DNA of 32,447 nucleotides from WHSM01 sp036375165 (GTDB lineage Bacteria > Actinomycetota > Actinomycetes > Mycobacteriales > Micromonosporaceae). Within the stretch, counting starts at the first letter, position 1. Every line of letters begins with the position of its first letter. A program made the position numbers and the translations under genes. Positions 1 through 7,724 of the stretch are shown piece by piece. Under the pieces are notes generated by a model that saw only the letters and a program-made list of their open reading frames with translations, ran no database searches and was not told the DNA's origin. The DNA lies in the NCBI GenBank assembly GCA_036375165.1, contig DASUSI010000105.1, positions 1 to 32,447 of the forward strand, given 5' to 3'.

Positions 1-22
1 CCTGTGGACGGCCTGTCCGTCC

Positions 23-1264
23 TCAGCCCGGTGGACTCTCTCTCGGTGGACTGGCTCCCGGTGGAGCGTGCGTGGCTTTCCCCCGGGTGTCAGGCATCCC
101 GTGGCACCGGGTTGTCCGCGGTCGGCGACGCCGCACGAGACCGGTCAGTGCGGTGACAGTGAGGGTGAGCACCCCCAGGGTGCCGACCGTGATCAAGCCC
201 CAACCGCCTGGGCCGATCCCGCTCGCCACCGTTCCAGGCTGCCCGGGAGCAGTCCGGACGGCCGTCGGCGCGGATGGCGCCACGAGCGGATTGCCCCTCA
301 CCCGGGGGATATCCCTGGTGAGTGCGGCGACCGGGTCGACAATGCCGTACCCGTACCGCGGATCGCGACCCTTCGGGCCACGATCCTCAGCCGTGCTGAT
401 CAGGCGGTTGATCACGTTCGCGGCATCCAGGTCCGGGTACCTGGCCTTCACCAGCGCGGCCACCCCGGCCACAATCGCCGTCGCCGGACTCGTACCGGTG
501 CCGGATCCGTAACCGAGGTTCGCCGCCGCGGCGTGAACCGATGTCCCGGGCGCCGAAAGCACCACCTGAACGCCACTCACCGAGGCCGTGCTGAAGTTCC
601 CATCGGGATCGGTGCCCGACACCGCGATGACACCCGGGTATCGGGCTGGTGCCATGACCTCGTCATCGCCTTTGGCGGTGTTGCCCGCCCCGGCGACGAT
701 GATCGCTCCCTCGCCGAGCGCGTAATCGATCGACTCCTGGATCGCGGGATCGTCGAACCAGCCCTGCGAGATGCTGAGGACATCAGCCCCGTGATCAGCG
801 GCCCACCTGACCCCTTGCTCCAAGCCACGGGAGTTGGTGACCCCACCGCTGTCGGTGCGCACCGGAAGAATCTTCGTTGCTGGCGCGACTCCAAGCACGC
901 CGGCGCGATGCCCTTGGCCGTGGCCTCGTGCCGCGACGAGCGACGCCATCGCGGTTCCGTGCCCGTCCGCGTCCTCCCAGCCGTCCCGGCGACCTCCCGA
1001 GAAGTTACGGCCTTCCAGGAGTGCGCCCTTCAGGTCCGGGTGACGGTGGTCGACTCCAGAGTCGAGGACCGCGACAGTGACCCCCTCGCCTCGGCTGATC
1101 TCGTGTGCCTCAGCGATACCGAGAAAGTCCAGGTGCCACTGTCTGTCCCGGACCTCGTCGGCATGGACAGTCGCGGGAACGGAGACTCCAAGTCCGGTGA
1201 TCAGCACCAGAATCCCGGCCCGCGCGGTCGCGGGGAGGTTTCGACGGACCGGGTCAGGTGCCAC
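23..1264 (-). CDS. mycP: Mycosin-type subtilisin serine protease (type VII secretion associated)
   Basis: A membrane-anchored S8 (subtilisin) protease of 413 aa. The sequence shows an N-terminal hydrophobic signal (about residues 15-36), then the triad Asp68 (in VAVLDSGVDHRHPDL), His102 (DGHGTAMASL) and Ser259 (GTSPATA), with oxyanion Asn195 (AGAGN). A Pro-rich linker (320-350) leads to one C-terminal TM helix (about 354-377) followed by RRRRPR and a short basic tail. This layout is that of mycosins, which sit on the outer face of the membrane and are needed by ESX/type VII secretion systems; removal of the catalytic domain or its substrate cannot be judged here. The GTG start is chosen because GAGGAG lies 9 nt upstream; it overlaps the end of the upstream gene by 11 bp, so translation is probably coupled. 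The gene is last in the run visible here; more genes may follow outside the window. Confidence 0.9.
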   Translation of the reverse strand: MAPDPVRRNLPATARAGILVLITGLGVSVPATVHADEVRDRQWHLDFLGIAEAHEISRGEGVTVAVLDSGVDHRHPDLKGALLEGRNFSGGRRDGWEDADGHGTAMASLVAARGHGQGHRAGVLGVAPATKILPVRTDSGGVTNSRGLEQGVRWAADHGADVLSISQGWFDDPAIQESIDYALGEGAIIVAGAGNTAKGDDEVMAPARYPGVIAVSGTDPDGNFSTASVSGVQVVLSAPGTSVHAAAANLGYGSGTGTSPATAIVAGVAALVKARYPDLDAANVINRLISTAEDRGPKGRDPRYGYGIVDPVAALTRDIPRVRGNPLVAPSAPTAVRTAPGQPGTVASGIGPGGWGLITVGTLGVLTLTVTALTGLVRRRRPRTTRCHGMPDTRGKATHAPPGASPPRESPPG

Positions 1265-2645
1265 CGCGGGCTCTCCTCACCTCGAACGTCACCCCGTCGC
1301 GGCGGGTGAATGTCGCCAACTTCTCCGGGAAACCCTCGGGTGATCTGGTCTCGGGAACCTCCCACACGTCGCGGTGCTGATCGTCCTCGGCCGGCTTGGG
1401 TTTCTGCTGCCCCACCGTGCCGGGAAGCGGCGCGAACCGGGGGGCGCCCCCGGGTGTCGAGAGCTTGCCGCCGGCGGCGTTGCCGGGTCGGCTGTCGACA
1501 AATGTGCCGGGGTCCGCCCGCTCGTACCCCGGCCTTCTCCTGCCGCGCCGGTCTGGTTGCCCGGCCGCACCGCCGGCACCGGGAATCCCTCCCACCGGGG
1601 GTGGCACATCGCCTGGGACCGGTGCCGGCGGTACCGGAGGTCCTGGCGGGGGACGCAGCCCACCCCCCAGGACCTTGCCGGGCGGCTCGCCCACCGTGGG
1701 GTGTCCGGTCGTACCGCCGACACCAGGCGGTCGGCCCCCAAGCACGCCGCCTCGCCCCACGGCCGGCACCCCACGGTCCCGAAACGTCGGGCTCCTGCCA
1801 GCCGTGCCATTCGATGATCCCTGAACCGGCACGTAGCTCGGGGACACGATTTCGCGCCGCCCGCCGGTCCCGGGCATGGCGACGGGGTTGCCAGTGGCTG
1901 GCCGCGGATTGCCGGGATCACGCCGTCCTGACGAGGACCGGGTGCCGGCCGGCACGCCGGGCGGGACAGGCCCGGACCCCGGACGCGACACTGTGGACCC
2001 GGGACCGCCCGTGAGGTTCCCGGACCGGTACCGAGGTCCATCGTTGGTGCCTGATGCGGTGTCTGGCGAGGCCCCGTACTGGAACGGATCCAGTTGTGGA
2101 TTCGCGGGTGGCTTCGCCATGGAGGCCGCGGCGATGGCGAGTCGACCGTACAAGCGGTTGGCGATGTCGGCCGCCCGAGGCTGACGCCAGTCCAGCGACG
2201 CGGGATCGACCCACCCACCAGCGCCGGGTGCCGGGCCCGGCGACGGTGCGGGACGCGGCCGGGACCCCGGCGGGACCGGCCCACCTGGCTGGCTGTCCAG
2301 GGCGCGCATCGCGTTCACCGCCTCGATCCGCGTGGTCTGGACCTCGTCCAGTTGCGCTTCGTTCAGGCCGGCCACCCGCGCCAGTTCAGCCATCCAGTCC
2401 CGCTGTGCCCGGAACCCCTCCAGGGCTTGTTGGCCTGCCGGTGAATCCCACGCGGGCGCCAGCTTCGCGACGACCACGTGCAGCGTTCCCACCCGCTCGT
2501 TGAGACGGCGCTTCAGGTCCGCCCACTCGTTGCCCGCCACCCGTACCGCTTCCTCGCTCACCCCGTACACCGCGGCGCGCAGCTGCTCGTACGTGTGACC
2601 GGAGAAGTCCAGGTTGTCGGCGCCACCTCCGCCGAACTCGCCCAT
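1254..2645 (-). CDS. WXG/PPE-like secreted protein with long Pro/Gly-rich tail
   Basis: A 463-aa protein with two parts. Residues about 12-115 are predicted helical and resemble the helical hairpin of WXG100/PPE proteins: the opening LDFSGHTYEQLRAAVYG, a central turn at W66-D-S-P-A-G71, and a second long helix. From about 120 to 415 it is low-complexity Pro/Gly/Arg sequence, probably disordered. The last 45 residues (around VWEVPETRSPEGFPEKLA and FEVRR) look like a short conserved terminus rather than random tail. Its position between an EspC/WXG-like gene (4-bp gap) and a mycosin gene (11-bp overlap) supports a role as a type VII secretion substrate or partner of the protease. It has no signal peptide, as expected for such substrates. 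The exact family cannot be named from sequence alone. Confidence 0.75.
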   Translation of the reverse strand: MGEFGGGGADNLDFSGHTYEQLRAAVYGVSEEAVRVAGNEWADLKRRLNERVGTLHVVVAKLAPAWDSPAGQQALEGFRAQRDWMAELARVAGLNEAQLDEVQTTRIEAVNAMRALDSQPGGPVPPGSRPRPAPSPGPAPGAGGWVDPASLDWRQPRAADIANRLYGRLAIAAASMAKPPANPQLDPFQYGASPDTASGTNDGPRYRSGNLTGGPGSTVSRPGSGPVPPGVPAGTRSSSGRRDPGNPRPATGNPVAMPGTGGRREIVSPSYVPVQGSSNGTAGRSPTFRDRGVPAVGRGGVLGGRPPGVGGTTGHPTVGEPPGKVLGGGLRPPPGPPVPPAPVPGDVPPPVGGIPGAGGAAGQPDRRGRRRPGYERADPGTFVDSRPGNAAGGKLSTPGGAPRFAPLPGTVGQQKPKPAEDDQHRDVWEVPETRSPEGFPEKLATFTRRDGVTFEVRRARGGT

Positions 2646-2649
2646 CGGC

Positions 2650-3009
2650 TCAGTTGCCCTGGCCGTCGGCCGTCGGTCGCATCGCCAGGGCGGCGGATCG
2701 CACCGCTGCCGCCGAGTGCCGGTCCGTCGTGCCGTACACCCTCACCGCTTCCGCCAGCCCGTCGGCGAACCGTGCGTTCACCGTCTCCATCCGTCGCACC
2801 ACACCCCACGCCACCGTCAACCCGGTGTCGTGGATGTCCCCCAAGCTCGTCGCCGGGCGGAACGTCGCGGCATCGCCGAACGGGACACCGATGTTGTCGA
2901 TGCCCCGCCAGTCCGTGAGGCCGAGCAACGACCGGAACTCGGATGCCGCACGCCCCAACGTGTCGGCATCAACCGCCACCCGCTCGCGTTCCGGGCGCTC
3001 CACACTCAC
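2650..3009 (-). CDS. WXG100/EspC-like small type VII secretion protein
   Basis: A 119-aa helical protein without signal peptide. It carries a WXG motif at W34-R-G36 and a YxxxD secretion motif at Y92-G-T-T-D96 near the end of the second helix, the two marks of substrates of ESX-type systems. The opening VAVDADTLGRAASEF resembles the EspC/ESX-diderm family. The GTG at 3009 is preferred because GGGGAGG lies 6-7 nt upstream (on the minus strand); a second GTG three codons in would also be possible. It is the first gene of the run leading to the PPE-like protein and the mycosin, with a 115-bp gap upstream that contains a possible promoter. The partner with which it may form a heterodimer could be the helical N-terminus of the next gene (inference). 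Confidence 0.75.
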   Translation of the reverse strand: MSVERPERERVAVDADTLGRAASEFRSLLGLTDWRGIDNIGVPFGDAATFRPATSLGDIHDTGLTVAWGVVRRMETVNARFADGLAEAVRVYGTTDRHSAAAVRSAALAMRPTADGQGN

Positions 3010-3054
3010 GCAGGCCTCCCCGCAAGACCCCGTTGTGAATCAACAGCAGAGGTC

Positions 3055-3085
3055 ATTCTCGCCCGGACCACACCCGGACTGTCAA
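3055..3085 (-). promoter_or_regulatory. Possible promoter of the WXG-PPE-mycosin operon
   Basis: On the minus strand TTGACA (3085-3080) is followed after 19 bp by GAGAAT (3060-3055), about 45 bp before the GTG at 3009. The -35 is a perfect consensus, but the spacer is long and the -10 is imperfect, so this is tentative. Confidence 0.35.
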
Positions 3086-3094
3086 ACGTCCAGT

Positions 3095-3113
3095 TCAGCG
3101 GACATTTCGCTGA
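3095..3113. promoter_or_regulatory. Inverted repeat downstream of the T4SS-like run
   Basis: TCAGCG and CGCTGA are separated by 7 bp. The repeat lies 12 bp beyond the stop of the 311-aa membrane protein and just upstream of the possible -35 at 3085-3080 (minus strand). It could be a weak terminator for the upstream operon or an operator for the downstream one. The short arms give little thermodynamic strength. Confidence 0.35.
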
Positions 3114-3124
3114 GTCAAAAACGG

Positions 3125-4060
3125 TCAGGAGGGCCGGTCGATGCGGCACACCCGCCAGTACACGTCACCCGGCCCCTTCTCCAGATGGAAGGTCCAGATC
3201 TCCGGGCCGGCGATGACCGAGCCGTCCAAGTCGTCCACGACGCTGACAGATGCCGTGACAGTGGCGATCTCCTTGCCATCCGCGGTGCCCTGACCTGTCA
3301 CCTTCAGGTTTTCCGGTGATGAGAGATGCTGGTTGCCCTCATCAACCAGCTCGGTGAAGATCGCACTGATCTGCTCGCGAGCCTCCTCGCAGGTGTAGTC
3401 CTGGAAGGTCTGCTCGACTCCGGTCGCACCGCTGGAGCCGTTCTCGGTGTAGTACTGGCCCTTGTCGATCAGGTAGTAGACGATTCGCTGGGGCGGTTTC
3501 ACGTAAGGTGCCCGGTACGTCGTTGTGTAGTAGTCCCAGGACAGAAATCCGTAGGCCCCGATCATCGTCGCCACCACGGCGACGGCGGTGCCGAGCGAGA
3601 CCGTCGTGGCGAACGGTTTGCGCTCCCCGGTGAAGTGGAGCAGGCCGATCAGTGAGAGCAGCAGCAGTCCGGCGAGCGTGATGCCGCCGGCCAGCACGCC
3701 GGTCACGACTCCCGCCGTCAGTCCAACCAGGACACCGGCCACGACAGACACCACCATCAGCGCCTGCACGTACAGCACGATCGCGGTGAGCTGACGGCTG
3801 CGGTTTCGCAGCCAGGCCAGCGAAACCCCGGCGACGAATGTCCCGAGCGTGATCACGACACCCAGGGAGCTGTGTTGGTACAGCCACAGCAGCAGGCCGT
3901 TGCACGCGGCGAGCACCACGACGGCAACCCCCGCCGTGATCAGCGCCGCGCCACGGACCGAACGTTGGTGCTCAGCCAGAACCGGCTTCGGCTCAGGTTC
4001 CGGAGGCCCCGGGGCGGGTTGGTCGGGCTTCGGCCGCCCCAGGATCGGCGGTTGTTCCAT
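3125..4060 (-). CDS. Polytopic membrane protein with C-terminal extracytoplasmic domain
   Basis: A 311-aa protein. A Pro-rich cytoplasmic start (1-36) is followed by five predicted TM helices (about 38-60, 67-84, 92-112, 118-142, 152-172) and a soluble domain of about 135 residues (175-311) that should lie outside. That domain contains YYTTTYRAPYVKPPQ, a CEEAREQISAIFTELVDEG segment and alternating beta strands ending in YWRVCRIDRPS, a pattern compatible with an NTF2-like/DUF4878-type fold as in TcpC/VirB8 periplasmic domains, but this is only a resemblance. It is the last gene of the T4SS-like run, 4 bp after the peptidase gene, with GAGG 8 nt before the ATG. No enzyme motif is seen; a structural or scaffold role in the transfer apparatus is inferred from context. 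Confidence 0.75.
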   Translation of the reverse strand: MEQPPILGRPKPDQPAPGPPEPEPKPVLAEHQRSVRGAALITAGVAVVVLAACNGLLLWLYQHSSLGVVITLGTFVAGVSLAWLRNRSRQLTAIVLYVQALMVVSVVAGVLVGLTAGVVTGVLAGGITLAGLLLLSLIGLLHFTGERKPFATTVSLGTAVAVVATMIGAYGFLSWDYYTTTYRAPYVKPPQRIVYYLIDKGQYYTENGSSGATGVEQTFQDYTCEEAREQISAIFTELVDEGNQHLSSPENLKVTGQGTADGKEIATVTASVSVVDDLDGSVIAGPEIWTFHLEKGPGDVYWRVCRIDRPS

Positions 4061-4064
4061 GTGT

Positions 4065-5171
4065 CTAGCCTCGCAGGGCAGCGCCCTTGGTGCCCATGAA
4101 GGGCAGCGGGTCCACAGCTCCCCGACTGCCGCCGTCCCGGTTCAGGTGCACCTCGAAGTGCAGGTGCGGGCCGGATGAGTTGCCGCTGGAGCCCACCTTT
4201 CCGAGTTGCTGTCCAACCTGGACCAGTTGGCCCACCGTGACCAGCGGTTTGGACCCCATGTGGCAGTAACGGGTGATCACATCGTCGGCGTGCAGGATCT
4301 CCACGTACCAGCCGCAGCCCAGCACCGCGGGGGACCCGTCCACGTCACAGTTTCCCGTCGACGCGTTGCACATCGCGGTGATCACGAGCCCGGACGAGGC
4401 GGCCCGCACCGGAGTTCCCCGGGGGGCTCCGAGGTCGACACCGTCATGGCTGGGTCGCTGCGGCGGCCGGAAGGGGGAGACGATGCCGCCCGCCGCCGGC
4501 ACCGTCCACCCGGCAGCCGAGATCTCGCCGGGGCCGGCGCACTTCAGGTCGCTGATATTCGAGACGCCGACCGCTCGTGCGGCACCGCCGGTGAGCGCGT
4601 TGACCACCTCGGCCGCGAGGCTTTCCCATTTCTGGTACGCGTCGGGGAACGCACTGCGCTGCACCGCCTGCGCCGCGTCGGTGAGTCGCATGGTCTCCCA
4701 ACCGCGCACCTTCCGGAGCCGTTCGTAGAACTCGCGGGCCGCATACGCCGGATCCGTCACCTGTTGCGGCGTGCCCCATCCCTGACTGGGCCGTTGCTGG
4801 AACAACCCCAGCGAGTCGTGGTCGTTCCGAACCCCGAGGTAGCCGAGATTACGCAGGTGGGACTCTTGCAGGGCGGTGCCCACCGCGATCACCCAGGCGC
4901 GTGGTGGCAGGGGCATGCGCTGGCCGACCTGCACGATGATCGCCGCGTTGTGCATCTGCTCGGAGTCCAGACCACCGACCTGGGGTCGGTCCGCACCGAT
5001 GTCGACGAGATCTCCGTTCCCACAGCCGATCATCGCCGCGTACGGCCCGGCCTGGGCGTTCAGTAGTCCGCCGATCACAGCCATCCCGACGCCACCACAC
5101 AGCAACAGGACAAGCACGGCGGTGATCGCGGCGGCGACGGCGATCCGCTTGGACGACAGTCGGGGGCTCAT
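4065..5171 (-). CDS. Cell-wall hydrolase: lysozyme-like domain plus M23 peptidase
   Basis: A 368-aa protein anchored by one N-terminal TM helix (about 10-36). Residues 68-195 form a lysozyme-like/lytic transglycosylase domain with candidate catalytic Glu103 (ALQESHLRNL) and SLGLFQQRPSQGWG. Residues 225-355 form a LytM/M23 zinc endopeptidase: His242 and Asp246 (SHDGVDLG) and His338 as metal ligands, His304 (RYCHMG) and His336 (GPHLHFE) as catalytic histidines, so all key residues are present. Two peptidoglycan-cutting domains in one membrane-bound protein are typical of the VirB1/TcpG-type hydrolases that open the wall for Gram-positive conjugation systems. It overlaps the preceding VirB8-like gene by 4 bp (ATGA) and is 4 bp from the next gene, so it belongs to the same operon. 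The C-terminal repeat of Cys residues (268, 275, 286, 303) may form disulphides outside the cell. Confidence 0.9.
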   Translation of the reverse strand: MSPRLSSKRIAVAAAITAVLVLLLCGGVGMAVIGGLLNAQAGPYAAMIGCGNGDLVDIGADRPQVGGLDSEQMHNAAIIVQVGQRMPLPPRAWVIAVGTALQESHLRNLGYLGVRNDHDSLGLFQQRPSQGWGTPQQVTDPAYAAREFYERLRKVRGWETMRLTDAAQAVQRSAFPDAYQKWESLAAEVVNALTGGAARAVGVSNISDLKCAGPGEISAAGWTVPAAGGIVSPFRPPQRPSHDGVDLGAPRGTPVRAASSGLVITAMCNASTGNCDVDGSPAVLGCGWYVEILHADDVITRYCHMGSKPLVTVGQLVQVGQQLGKVGSSGNSSGPHLHFEVHLNRDGGSRGAVDPLPFMGTKGAALRG

Positions 5172-5728
5172 CCGCGCCTCCAGTCGATCGAGTCCACCGC
5201 CCAGCGGTGGTCGGCGTACGTCATGCCGAGCACCAGCAGGCCGCCCTTGGCCTCCAGGGTCACGCCGGCGCGGTTGCGACCCGTCACCGAGATCAGGTCA
5301 GCTTTGCCGGTGATGCTGTCTGTGGGCACAGCCGCCGGATCCGTCGCGGCGAGCCGTTCCATCAGTGATGCGGTGGTGTACCTGGCCAACCTGTCGCGCC
5401 AGGTCTCAGGCGCGACACCGTCGTGGTTGGCCCAGGAGGCGGCGAATCTTTCCGCGACCTGGCGGGGGTCCGGCCTGCCGGCTGGCACGGTCAGGTCGCG
5501 GCCCGGCTGCGGTGGCGGATCGTTGGGATCTGCTGTGGGTCCTTTGTAGACCCCGTCGTCCGGCCCGAGGCTGATGCTCGCGTGGGGGTCCTCACCCGGT
5601 GCGGCACTGCCTGGGCGCTCTGCCTCACCACCGGCCAACCGGGCCACGCCGACGATCGCCAGCACGCTGAGCACCAGGATGCCGACAATGCCGTACCGGT
5701 TGGTCACCCAACGAAGCAGCGTGCGCAT
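5168..5728 (-). CDS. Single-TM VirB8/TcpC-like protein
   Basis: A 186-aa protein with a short cytoplasmic start (MRTLLRWVTNRYG), one TM helix (about 13-31), a disordered Pro-rich linker (35-85) and an outer domain (about 88-186) with helix VAERFAASWANHDG, ETWRDRLARYTTASLMERL and strands ending WAVDSIDWRRG. One TM plus an NTF2-like outer domain is the plan of VirB8 and TcpC, assembly proteins of type IV secretion channels. The assignment rests on layout and neighbours rather than on a motif. The gene starts 15 bp after the VirB6-like gene and overlaps the wall hydrolase start by 4 bp. Confidence 0.7.
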   Translation of the reverse strand: MRTLLRWVTNRYGIVGILVLSVLAIVGVARLAGGEAERPGSAAPGEDPHASISLGPDDGVYKGPTADPNDPPPQPGRDLTVPAGRPDPRQVAERFAASWANHDGVAPETWRDRLARYTTASLMERLAATDPAAVPTDSITGKADLISVTGRNRAGVTLEAKGGLLVLGMTYADHRWAVDSIDWRRG

Positions 5729-5743
5729 CCTGACCCCCGAGTG

Positions 5744-7723
5744 CTAAGCGCGGTCAATGTACTCATCGCGCCACTCTTCCGGAATGAAGAGCGCCCGACT
5801 GGTCTCCGGTGCCTCGGAGGTGTCGTAGTCCGGAACGTTGTCGGCCCGACGGCGACTGTCGGGAACGTATATCTGGTAGCCGACCGGCTCCTCGCGGGCG
5901 GTCGACCTGTCGGGCGTCCCCGTGGTTGCCAGGTCACCGCTGGTCGGACGGGCCGCCGCGCCCGATCCTGTGGCCGGGCGACCCGAGCTCTCGCGCCACA
6001 CCTCGGTGCGTGCCGTGCCAGGCCGCGATTCCGCCTGGCTGCCTGGCTGCGGGTCGCTGGTCTCGGCCCGGGTCGAGAGGAGGATCGAGCTGTCCGCCCG
6101 GGTCTCCGGCCGTACCCGTGTGCTGGGTGTTGTCGGATCCGTTTCGGACTCTCCCGGCTCAGGCTCGGGGCGGGAGCGGGCGAACAGCCGGTCGCGCAGG
6201 GTGCCGCCGTCACCGCCGCTGCCGCCACCGAGCTGGGTCAGCCTCTGGTACGGGCGCAGCAGGATCCACCCGGCCAGGCCACACAGCCCGATCAGCACCA
6301 CCTGCAACCATCCCGCCAGGCTGCTGGTGCTGGTGATCATGTCCACCGCGAGCAGGTAGACGGCGGCACCCGCACCGAAGATCAGGATGTTGAAGATCGA
6401 GGCGACCACGGCATTGCCGATCCGCTTCAGTCCGGCACTCGCCGGCCGCAGCAACGCCACGGTGCCGACCAGCGGCGCGGCGATCACCGCCCACCGGAAG
6501 ATCATGAACGCCAGCAGGATCAGCAGCGAGGCGACCAGGTCGAACAGCCCGAAGAAGATCGCGGAGATCAACGCGATGAATCCGGCGCCGATCCGGTCAG
6601 CACCGTGCCTGCCCTGCAGGTGCTCGTACGCTTCAGGATCTTCCGCCTTGATCTGTTCGGCCACCCGCTTGAACCGGTCCTGCTTGGCCCGGATGATCGC
6701 GTCCCGTACCGCCTGCCGCTTGTCCGGTTCAGTGCGGTCGATCCGTTCCAGTTCCGCCCAACTGAACGCCTGGGCGTCGTAGAGCGCCAGGCCGTACATG
6801 TCGGCGACTTCGCTGTCAGCTGACCCGAGAGTGCCGCGCAGCCAATTGCGGTAGAGCACCGCGTCGGTGACCACTTCGCTGGCCCGCTCCGCCGGTGGCC
6901 TGGGGTCGGCACAGTCACCGCTCTTGCAGTTGTCCGGGGTCAGCTGCTGCTCCCGGGGCCCGACGGCGGCGTGCACCACGTCAAGCGACTGGGTGAGGAT
7001 CCCGTCGGCCAGGTTGGCCGACCAGACGGGGTACACCGCGACCGCGGTGACCACCAGCATCACGAACACCGCCCAGCCCGCGGTGGTCATCGAGTCGCTC
7101 ATGTCTGCCTGCCGGGAGCGCCAGATCAGGTAGATCCCCACCACGGTCAACGTGACGGCGCCGAACCCCGTGAACACCTTGGTGTAGACGGTCTCGGTGG
7201 CACGGTCCAGCAACCGGTCCGCCCAGGTCCACAGTGACCCAGGATCCCAGGCCTTTTCCCGGACCGCGTTGGCGGAGCCTACGATGCCGCTGGCCAGCTT
7301 CAGTTCCCAGTTGGAGATCATGTTCTCGGTGGCGATTCCCGGATCCACTCCGGCGGCACCGCACCGCAGGCCGTAGGGGTGGAAGTCGTAGCCGCCGTAC
7401 CCGTAGTCGATGTAGACGCCGGGGTTGTGCGCCCCCCGGGACGCTCCCGTGCGGGCGGAGAACCAGCCGGCCAGCCCGGAGTCCGGGGCGCTCGGCACCG
7501 GCGGATCCAGGCACGGGTCGGTGGCCTCCGGAAGCTGTTCCGCGCAGCGCTTCCATTCCCGCTTCCACTGGCTGGGGTCGCATTCGGCCGCGTTGGCCGA
7601 GGCGGCTGGAAAGAACAGCACACCGAACCCGGTCACCATCACGGTGAGCATCAGCGCTACCCGACGATCACGCGGAGTAGCGGGTTTGTCCGGTGAAGTA
7701 CGCCGGGCGAATCGCGCGAACAT
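5744..7723 (-). CDS. VirB6/TrbL-like polytopic transfer membrane protein
   Basis: A 659-aa protein. After a signal sequence (about 22-46, ending ASANA before AECDP) comes an outer region with paired cysteines (CDPSQWKREWKRC, DPCLDPP) and a Tyr/Gly-rich stretch (GVYIDYGYGGYDF). Several TM helices follow (for example VFTGFGAVTLTVVGIYLIW, AGWAVFVMLVVTAVAVY, a long hydrophobic block FFGLFDLVASLLILLAFMIF, and two more), then a cytoplasmic disordered tail of about 150 residues. Such proteins form the inner-membrane channel of type IV systems. I chose ATG 7723: it lies 1 bp after the VirB4 stop and has GGGGG about 8 nt upstream. An in-frame start at 7759 would add 12 residues inside the upstream gene. 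Confidence 0.8.
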   Translation of the reverse strand: MFARFARRTSPDKPATPRDRRVALMLTVMVTGFGVLFFPAASANAAECDPSQWKREWKRCAEQLPEATDPCLDPPVPSAPDSGLAGWFSARTGASRGAHNPGVYIDYGYGGYDFHPYGLRCGAAGVDPGIATENMISNWELKLASGIVGSANAVREKAWDPGSLWTWADRLLDRATETVYTKVFTGFGAVTLTVVGIYLIWRSRQADMSDSMTTAGWAVFVMLVVTAVAVYPVWSANLADGILTQSLDVVHAAVGPREQQLTPDNCKSGDCADPRPPAERASEVVTDAVLYRNWLRGTLGSADSEVADMYGLALYDAQAFSWAELERIDRTEPDKRQAVRDAIIRAKQDRFKRVAEQIKAEDPEAYEHLQGRHGADRIGAGFIALISAIFFGLFDLVASLLILLAFMIFRWAVIAAPLVGTVALLRPASAGLKRIGNAVVASIFNILIFGAGAAVYLLAVDMITSTSSLAGWLQVVLIGLCGLAGWILLRPYQRLTQLGGGSGGDGGTLRDRLFARSRPEPEPGESETDPTTPSTRVRPETRADSSILLSTRAETSDPQPGSQAESRPGTARTEVWRESSGRPATGSGAAARPTSGDLATTGTPDRSTAREEPVGYQIYVPDSRRRADNVPDYDTSEAPETSRALFIPEEWRDEYIDRA

Positions 7724-7724
7724 C